From Cyclobacteriaceae bacterium (GTDB lineage: Bacteria; Bacteroidota; Bacteroidia; Cytophagales; Cyclobacteriaceae): a stretch of DNA of 64,000 nt. A program made the translations under genes and the position numbers. Each line of letters begins with the position of its first letter. Position 1 is the first letter of the stretch. The stretch lies in contig JAHBUD010000001.1 in NCBI GenBank assembly GCA_019638255.1, positions 1,364,001-1,428,000 of the forward strand, written 5' to 3'. Of the stretch, positions 58,033 through 64,000 are shown one piece after another. The notes below the pieces were generated by a model, which was given only the letters and a program-made list of their open reading frames with translations, was not told the DNA's origin and ran no database searches.

Positions 58033-60432
58033 TTAATCAGGCTTTAGTACCAGTTTGTTTTTCTGATGCGCAAGAATATCATCTCGGTTCATGAGCATCT
58101 TTCGGTATTTTCCGGTGGCAAACATTTCTGCCTGGTTCTTATAGTGTGGGCTCATTACATTTCCGCTTTGCCCGGAGGGTGATATGGTTTCTCCGTTTTC
58201 AACGTTGCTGAAGTCAGTTACTTTGCGCAAGGCAGGGCCACCCGTAACCGGAAAATACCCGGTAGTGTCGAGGCTGAAATGAAGGTTATTCAATACTTCG
58301 CTGCCCCCATCGACCATAAAGGGGCCTGCATTAAAAATGAATCCAAGTCCGGCTTCATTCAAGGCATGTTTGTGTGTCAGGGTATGAATTTTCCCCCACG
58401 TCCACTGCTCAGGTTTTTTGCCACAGTTTTTTTGAAGCAATTGAATTGTTTTCTCCAATGCCTGAACCAAAATATCCTGTCGGCTTTCCTTTTTGCCAGG
58501 GGTATGCACGTTATCCCACCAGGGCGATTCATTATTGCCAATAAACGAGTGAAATGAATTTTTAGGAATGGATGTGGCTTGCAGTGATTTCAATGCCGTA
58601 ACACCAATCTCATCGGCCATCGATAAATAAATAATTTGAGAAAGTATGGTGTAGTAAATGGACGGAGCAATTTCAGTGGCCAGGTGTTTCCCATCCCAGC
58701 GCGATAATTCGTTCACTACTGCTTTTTGATTTTCATCCGTTGCAACAGGCCGGAGCACTCCGGCAATTATTTTTGCCACATCAGCATGCATATGCGACAT
58801 AACATCCAGTTGAATGGTTTTCATATCTTCAACGGAAAACTTTTTATCAGCCGACAATAACTCAACAATGCGCCCGGCCCTGCTTTTTGGATAATAGTAG
58901 CCTGGGTATAGAATACCATCAACCGAATCGGGTTGGTTGTTGGCGGAATACACGTAACCCCATGGTGGATTAATTGCTTGCGGGTTTTTTGAAAATTCGT
59001 AATACCCTTCAAATTCATCATTGCCGCTTGCGCCATCTAAAAAAAGTTTGCTCTGAACATGTTTTGGGCGTACGGGCAATCGGGCTGCAGCCCACCAGGC
59101 AATATTTCCGTCAGTATCGCCATACATTACGTTTAACCCCGGAGCCGAAAACATCGAAACGGCTTCACGTGCTTGTTCGAAAGAAGTGGCGTGATTTAAC
59201 TGGTACGCTGCCTTTACTGCGAAGTTGTCCATCATCAATAATTGCCAGGCAAGGGCAATCGGTTCTCCTCCCTCCAAAACGTTTTCAACAATACCGTTGA
59301 TGATCGGTCCGTGGCGACTTGATCGTACTTCAAACTCAAGGGGGTTTGCTCCGGCCACGTTTATAATTTCGATTCTCTTGTTTAGGTTCTCCCATTCTTC
59401 TTTAAACTGAACCTGATTTTCATTTTCAGGATTTACCTGTTCCTGGAAAAAATCAACATCATCATTTTCAAACATGGTAAGGCCAAAGCCGCAAAAGCGA
59501 TTGTTTCCTAACAAACCGAACGGTATACCCGCCAGGTGATGACCGTAAAAGCTGAATCCCGGATATTCGATATGCGCTTCATACCATACTGCCGGTTGTC
59601 CATATCCAATGTGGGTATCGTTGGCCAGTATGGGTGCGCCTGTTGATGATTTATCACCCGAAATCACCCAACCGTTGCTCCCTTGCCACAACGGAACCGG
59701 TAAAGTTTCCAGTGCATGGTGAATGGCAGCAATCAGTTGATCATTATTTTTTGATTTTATTGCTCCGCTAAAATTTTGAATCAGCACAGCATCTTCTGGC
59801 GTTTCAACGGCCAGGTCCTTTAGGTACTGCTCACCCCATTCGGTTTTGATTTTTTGCAACACCGGATCAGCATTGAAGCCTTCAGCAAAACCAAACGACA
59901 TAAAGCCAACGGCCAGGTAAATATCCTGCGCGGTAAATTCTTCCTTGGGTATGCCCATCAAGGAAAACTCAATGGGTGTTTTTCCGTTTTTTACAAATTC
60001 ATTTACCCCTTTTTGATAGGCAATGGATAAACGTTGGTATGCAGCCGTATCTGCGTTAAAGAATTTCTCTGCATGGGCTTTGGCAAAATGATTCAGGCCC
60101 AGGGTTCTGAAAAATTTATCAACGTTTATCAAATCTTCTCCCAGTACTTCGGCTAACCTACCACCGGCTGCCCTCCTGAGCATTTCCATCTGAAACAACC
60201 TGTCCTGGGCATGCACATACCCGAGGGCATAATAGGCATCTTCATCGTGCTGAGCATAAATGTGGGGAATGCCGTATTCATCGTAAAGAACTTCTACTTC
60301 ACTTTTTAAGCCGGTTAATGTTACGGTGTCGGTAAGTTTTGGTGCGGTGCTGCGCAGATAACTGTAAATGCCCAGCACAAATAGGATGATGAAGATGACA
60401 ACACCAATAATGATGCGATTGATTATTTTCAT
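58033..60432 (-). CDS. Penicillin acylase family (S45) hydrolase
   Basis: 799 residues with an N-terminal membrane or signal helix (about 7-25). The Ntn-hydrolase precursor has the conserved G251-S252-N-G-W, Ser252 becoming the N-terminal nucleophile of the beta chain after spacer cleavage. Alpha-chain pattern: YDEYGIPHIYAQHDEDAYYA and GYVHAQDRLFQMEMLRR. Substrates of the family include acyl-homoserine lactones and beta-lactams; the specific substrate is unknown here. It lies nine bases downstream of the channel-like gene. Confidence 0.9.
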   Translation of the reverse strand: MKIINRIIIGVVIFIILFVLGIYSYLRSTAPKLTDTVTLTGLKSEVEVLYDEYGIPHIYAQHDEDAYYALGYVHAQDRLFQMEMLRRAAGGRLAEVLGEDLINVDKFFRTLGLNHFAKAHAEKFFNADTAAYQRLSIAYQKGVNEFVKNGKTPIEFSLMGIPKEEFTAQDIYLAVGFMSFGFAEGFNADPVLQKIKTEWGEQYLKDLAVETPEDAVLIQNFSGAIKSKNNDQLIAAIHHALETLPVPLWQGSNGWVISGDKSSTGAPILANDTHIGYGQPAVWYEAHIEYPGFSFYGHHLAGIPFGLLGNNRFCGFGLTMFENDDVDFFQEQVNPENENQVQFKEEWENLNKRIEIINVAGANPLEFEVRSSRHGPIINGIVENVLEGGEPIALAWQLLMMDNFAVKAAYQLNHATSFEQAREAVSMFSAPGLNVMYGDTDGNIAWWAAARLPVRPKHVQSKLFLDGASGNDEFEGYYEFSKNPQAINPPWGYVYSANNQPDSVDGILYPGYYYPKSRAGRIVELLSADKKFSVEDMKTIQLDVMSHMHADVAKIIAGVLRPVATDENQKAVVNELSRWDGKHLATEIAPSIYYTILSQIIYLSMADEIGVTALKSLQATSIPKNSFHSFIGNNESPWWDNVHTPGKKESRQDILVQALEKTIQLLQKNCGKKPEQWTWGKIHTLTHKHALNEAGLGFIFNAGPFMVDGGSEVLNNLHFSLDTTGYFPVTGGPALRKVTDFSNVENGETISPSGQSGNVMSPHYKNQAEMFATGKYRKMLMNRDDILAHQKNKLVLKPD

Positions 60433-60441
60433 TTGTATTTA

Positions 60442-61413
60442 TTAAATGGCAATAACGACAAGAATAATATTGATCAGAACAAAGACCACTGAAATAACTA
60501 AGGCAGAAGCATTGTTAAGTTTTACGCCCTGCGGAATCTGGTTTCTTTCATAACGTTTTAGTACGAAAGCGGAAACCATCAGGATAATGAAAATACTGAG
60601 AAAGGTGATGGAGTGAAGTGAGTCAACCAAGGTAAAGGTGACTGATTCGGGGAGCAAAGAATCGATAATATATTTATTCCCTACAGCCGCGAACAACCCG
60701 CCCACCGGCAAACCAAACCGGGGTTCTACATCGGTTGGTTTTAACATGAAACTTATCATCGAAATCATAAAGGCAATGTACATGCCTGAGAAGAGCTTAA
60801 GGAACAGCCCCCATCCGTTACGTTCAATATCGATAATGAGGTTAAATGAAGAGTATTCTGCATGTAGCAAATCCGAGGAGGGGTCGCCAAACACCGTGGT
60901 GTATTCATTATCGGTTATTTCTACATCAAACCTGCTGATTTTCCAACCAACCAAAGTCAACTCACGATCGTAGGTGCTGCCCAGTTTATCCGGTACAAAA
61001 ATCAGCCGATCCTTTTCAAAGATGGTGTTCTCAATATGTACTACCATGTGTTGTTTGTCGAAGGGATAGTTTGCCACCTTCCAGTCTTGTTTCATGGTAG
61101 CACGCAATTTCATCAGTTGCCAGGTTTTTCCATCCACAACATCCACAATTACCTGCGGCTCATCAATGGCTTTTGCATTGGGAATATCCAATTGCTTGGC
61201 CAGGTCGAATGCAACGTTATCGTACAACGCCCAAAGCCAAAGTCTTATGGTGTACTCCTTGTCCTGAAAATTAATATCGTGAATGCTAATGATGTATGCC
61301 CCAATTTTTACCGTATCCGGAACGGAATCCTCATCCGAAATAAGATCATCCGACTGCGCAAAAGTGCAGGTGAGTGAAAATACAAGGAGAAGTGAGGCGA
61401 TGAGATGTTTCAT
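60442..61413 (-). CDS. Pentameric ligand-gated ion channel homologue
   Basis: 323 residues from ATG 61413 (MKHLIASLLLVFSLTCTFAQ); an in-frame ATG lies at 61428. After the signal peptide, a beta-sandwich ligand-binding domain covers about 30-200, with the Cys-loop-equivalent proline loop YPFDKQ (116-121). Four membrane helices follow in the last 120 residues (LFLKLFSGMYIAFMISM, PVGGLFAAVGNKYIIDSLL, SITFLSIFIILMVSAFVLKR, VISVVFVLINIILVVIAI). This is the prokaryotic Cys-loop receptor architecture, without the cysteine pair. The ligand is unknown. The stop lies nine bases before the acylase start. Confidence 0.85.
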   Translation of the reverse strand: MKHLIASLLLVFSLTCTFAQSDDLISDEDSVPDTVKIGAYIISIHDINFQDKEYTIRLWLWALYDNVAFDLAKQLDIPNAKAIDEPQVIVDVVDGKTWQLMKLRATMKQDWKVANYPFDKQHMVVHIENTIFEKDRLIFVPDKLGSTYDRELTLVGWKISRFDVEITDNEYTTVFGDPSSDLLHAEYSSFNLIIDIERNGWGLFLKLFSGMYIAFMISMISFMLKPTDVEPRFGLPVGGLFAAVGNKYIIDSLLPESVTFTLVDSLHSITFLSIFIILMVSAFVLKRYERNQIPQGVKLNNASALVISVVFVLINIILVVIAI

Positions 61414-61493
61414 ACAGCGGAAGACCAAATTATGCAGTTTTTCGGAAGTTTGAAAAAGGAGTATTACTTTCGAGCCTTAAAACTCTATATATT

Positions 61494-61937
61494 ATGTATA
61501 CAGGATTACTGCACTCGCATTCGTTACTACGGTATTTTGTGTTGATTATGCTGGTGGTGGTTGTGGTGGTTGCGTTTCAAAAATGGCAAGGCAAAAAACC
61601 ATTCTCGACTTTAGATAATAAACTTAGTCTATACCTGTTCATTTTTACTCACCTGCAATTGCTGGTTGGCCTTATCCTGTATTGGGTGAGCCCTTGGGTT
61701 AAGTTTACGGAGGGCACGATGAAGAACGCTGAGCTGCGATACTGGGCTGTGGAACACATATCGCTCAATATCGTATCCATTGTATTGATAACCCTGGCTC
61801 GAACAACCTCCAAAAGAATGTCGGACGACACGTTGAAGCATAAACGCCTGTTTATTTTTAATGCGATTGCGTTGGCGTTGATAATCTTATCGCTCTCCAT
61901 GAGTGGACGAGGCATTCTTCATCCGAATCTTTTTTAG
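61494..61937 (+). CDS. Small conserved membrane protein, cytochrome-b-like
   Basis: 147 residues with four membrane helices and several histidines at helix ends (LLHSHSLLRYFVLI, FIFTHLQLLVGLILYW, YWAVEHISLNIVSI). The four-helix H-rich layout is like small cytochrome b561-type proteins, but heme binding cannot be proved from sequence alone. It is divergent from the channel-like gene, with 80 nt between the starts. Confidence 0.65.
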   Translation: MYTGLLHSHSLLRYFVLIMLVVVVVVAFQKWQGKKPFSTLDNKLSLYLFIFTHLQLLVGLILYWVSPWVKFTEGTMKNAELRYWAVEHISLNIVSIVLITLARTTSKRMSDDTLKHKRLFIFNAIALALIILSLSMSGRGILHPNLF

Positions 61938-62029
61938 TGGATGAGCAAAAGAATGCGCTTTTGACTGTCATCAGTGTTTTCAACTACTCTTTAATGTTTC
62001 TATCTTTATGAACGGTAAAACTGTTCATC

Positions 62030-63784
62030 ATGAAAAAAGCTATCCTCTCTGCGGTCTTCTTGTTTTTTGTTTACGTTTTGAATGCGCAGGAGTTTTCTCC
62101 ACGTTATTCGCTGGTAAAACTTAACAAGGAAGTCAACACCTATTATCATGATGCTGCTCCCATAATCTCCTTTGATGGCCAAAAACTTTATTTCTTTATC
62201 CATAACCATCCGCAGAATACATTGGGCAAAACGGGTAGTGATGATATCTGGATGTCTACGTTGGGTGAGAATGGTGAATGGGGAGATCCTCAGCATTTAA
62301 ACACACCTTTTAATATTCACCGAAGCAACCAGGTTTTTACCGCATTGCCGGATGGCTCACTCTTTATTAAAGGAGGCCGTGCAAAGGATACGAAGGGTTT
62401 TTCGATCGTCAGTCCGTCCGGTGGTCTAACAGAAATTACTGTTCCTGGTTTTGCAGAGATGAACAAGGGGCGGTTTTACGGTGCCAGCATGTCGTCCGAT
62501 ATGAAGCACATGATCATCTTCTTCAGCGAAATGGCCGCAAGTACGCGAAGCAGTTTATATGTAAGTAACCTGGGTAATGATGGCAAGTGGTCGCGCCCGG
62601 TTAAGTTAAATATTTCAATTAAGGACGATGACTTTGGGCCTTTCATCGGGCCGGATGATAAGACGTTATACTTTGCCAGTGATCGAAATGTACCCGGCAG
62701 GTTCGGGAAGTCAGATATTTATAAAACCACCCGACTGGATGACACCTGGCAAAAGTGGAGCGATCCGGTTAACATGGGTTCGCCTATCAATACCGCAGGT
62801 GCTGAAATGTACTTTTGCATCGATCGCAACGGACAAGTGTTTATGAGTCGTGGTGTGATTGGCGATGGCGGAACGCTCGATTTATTCAAACTGATACCAC
62901 GAGATATTACGGTGCGTGTGGCAGGCACAACATTCAATGAAAAAACACAACAACCTATTCCGGCAAGTGTGGAAGTTAAGCCAGTTGATATAGAGCTTAT
63001 CTCACTGCGAACAAAAACCGATGGAAAATACGAAACCAAAATTCCTGAGGTAGCAGGCTTTACGGTAAAAGCTTCTCAGGAAGGTTTTCTCCCCAAAGAA
63101 CTAACGCTTGAGCTTCCGGTATTGGGTAACGACACCATCGTGTATGTAGATTTATACCTTACCCCCATAGCGAAAAAACTTTTGCTGGCGGGCACCATTT
63201 ACGACAGTAAAACGATGAAACCCCTGTCTTCAAGCCTTCAGGTTCAGTTGAAAGGAGACCGCACGATAAACCTGAACCAACAAACGGATGGCACTTATGA
63301 GCAGGAAATAAAAAAAACCGGCTGGTATCTGCTTTCAGCATCTGCAGAGGGTTACATCAATGCTTACGACAGTGTTGAAGTGATTAGTGAAGAGATAACA
63401 CCGGTAATTAAAGATATTATACTTCAGGCCATTGAAATTGGAATGACTGTTCGATTAAAAAATATTTATTTCGATTTTGACAAGACCACATTGAAAAAGG
63501 AGTCTTTTATTGAACTGAATAAAGTGGTCGATTTTTTAAAGCGAAATCCGAAAGTTGAAATACAGATTGAAGGGCATACCGATAGCCGTGGAGCTGATGA
63601 ATACAACCTCAACCTTTCGCAGGGCAGGTCGCAATCGGTAGTAGATTATTTGGTGAGCCAGGGAGTAGATCGGAGCCGTTTACTGGCTAAGGGCTTTGGT
63701 GAAAGTGCCCCCATCGATACCAACGAAACCGATGAAGGACGCGCCAACAACAGGCGTGTTGAGTTTACGGTAGTAAAAAACTAG
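62030..63784 (+). CDS. OmpA-family protein with PD40 repeats and carboxypeptidase-like domains
   Basis: 584 residues. Signal peptide to about NAQ, then PD40/beta-propeller blades (ISFDGQKLYFF, FIGPDDKTLYFASDRNVPG, CIDRNGQVFMSRG). Two CarboxypepD-like beta domains lie at about 305-375 and 385-460 (VAGTTFNEKTQQPIPASVEV, LAGTIYDSKTMKPLSSSLQV). The C-terminal OmpA domain carries IYFDFDKTTLKKES, EIQIEGHTDSRG, and NNRRVEF. The OmpA part binds peptidoglycan, the rest faces the periplasm or outer membrane. Confidence 0.92.
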   Translation: MKKAILSAVFLFFVYVLNAQEFSPRYSLVKLNKEVNTYYHDAAPIISFDGQKLYFFIHNHPQNTLGKTGSDDIWMSTLGENGEWGDPQHLNTPFNIHRSNQVFTALPDGSLFIKGGRAKDTKGFSIVSPSGGLTEITVPGFAEMNKGRFYGASMSSDMKHMIIFFSEMAASTRSSLYVSNLGNDGKWSRPVKLNISIKDDDFGPFIGPDDKTLYFASDRNVPGRFGKSDIYKTTRLDDTWQKWSDPVNMGSPINTAGAEMYFCIDRNGQVFMSRGVIGDGGTLDLFKLIPRDITVRVAGTTFNEKTQQPIPASVEVKPVDIELISLRTKTDGKYETKIPEVAGFTVKASQEGFLPKELTLELPVLGNDTIVYVDLYLTPIAKKLLLAGTIYDSKTMKPLSSSLQVQLKGDRTINLNQQTDGTYEQEIKKTGWYLLSASAEGYINAYDSVEVISEEITPVIKDIILQAIEIGMTVRLKNIYFDFDKTTLKKESFIELNKVVDFLKRNPKVEIQIEGHTDSRGADEYNLNLSQGRSQSVVDYLVSQGVDRSRLLAKGFGESAPIDTNETDEGRANNRRVEFTVVKN

Positions 63785-63853
63785 AATGCTAACTGTTCTT
63801 TGTGATTGTTTTCTGAACATTAATTTGAGTTATTCTATTTCGAAATTCCACAC

Positions 63854-64000
63854 ATGGCAGGCGAAGGTTTCATAAGACAAATGAACGAAACCCTGAAGTA
63901 CAACAGGGAGATGCTTCGCATGAAGCGCCACAAAGCCTTTGATAAAACCGATGGTGTACAATCCCGCACGACAAAACTGGAGGATGGTGTGGAAATGAGT
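63854..64000 (+). CDS. Start of a hypothetical gene cut by the window edge
   Basis: ATG 63854, open for 49 codons to the end of the window: MAGEGFIRQMNETLKYNREM and then a basic stretch LRMKRHKAFDKTDGVQ. The start resembles short conserved proteins of this phylum with an RxxNETLKYNREML pattern, function unknown. It lies 69 nt after the OmpA-family gene, in the same direction. Confidence 0.55.
   Translation, partial: MAGEGFIRQMNETLKYNREMLRMKRHKAFDKTDGVQSRTTKLEDGVEMS

Noticed and set aside
1..64000. CRISPR arrays, rRNA genes and riboswitches
   Set aside because: I looked for regularly spaced short repeats, rRNA signatures and the common riboswitch cores and saw none; the only repeats are the irregularly spaced cassette elements and the short ones listed.

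Overview
The window looks like chromosomal DNA of a Bacteroidota bacterium, most likely order Cytophagales. The basis is protein content: TonB-dependent receptors with N-terminal carboxypeptidase-regulatory domains, a PorT-like barrel, paired DUF1080 lipoproteins, LytS/LytTR pairs, PadR-controlled FtsX permeases, a SMUG2-type glycosylase, and a TTG/TAnnTTTG-style promoter before the blaI-like gene. I could not compare with a database.

Bases 1-16538 hold the most unusual structure: a run of short gene units, all on the + strand, separated by structured 134-185 nt elements (copies A-H here, an orphan copy I at 27.39 kb). Every clear unit starts with GTT plus a private sequence. It ends, just inside the next element, with the reverse complement of that private sequence followed by AAC. 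This is the geometry of integron cassettes with attC sites (R' at the start, R'' at the end), but pairing runs 16-18 nt, does not fit the classical RYYYAAC/GTTRRRY boxes, and carries an invariant A/C mismatch at position 11. No IntI-type integrase lies in the window, and the array continues off the left edge. Cargo: a zinc-ribbon/GIY-YIG protein, an unknown 124-residue protein, a BlaI-BlaR-like pair whose sensor is an M56-M23 fusion, a lipoprotein, a serine beta-lactamase-family lipoprotein, an Mrr-like nuclease, a TonB-C protein, an S41 peptidase, an FtsX permease, a broken aminoglycoside adenylyltransferase, a CPBP protease and a DUF4238 protein.

Bases 17.6-49.1 kb are ordinary chromosome: thioredoxin, two LytS/LytTR two-component systems, a DJ-1/NTF2/TonB-receptor/YeiH operon, a second DJ-1 protein with an AraC regulator, an asparagine synthetase operon, two DUF1080 lipoproteins, a GlcD-like oxidase, NlpC/P60, a PadR/permease operon, TauE, glycosylasparaginase, CutC, a large TonB receptor and tRNA-Ala(GGC). 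Relics of a Y1 transposase, a RidA-family gene and a RelE/ParE toxin-antitoxin locus lie between them.

Bases 49715-54225 are a 4.5 kb integrated element at tRNA-Arg(CCG). It has 18 bp direct repeats as att sites, 13 bp putative arm sites at both ends, a tyrosine recombinase lacking two usual catalytic residues, an excisionase-like protein and five unrecognised genes.

From 54.3 kb to the end: SMUG2-like glycosylase, S9 peptidase, ribosome hibernation factor, penicillin acylase, a pentameric ligand-gated channel homologue, a small membrane protein, an OmpA/PD40 protein and the start of a further gene.
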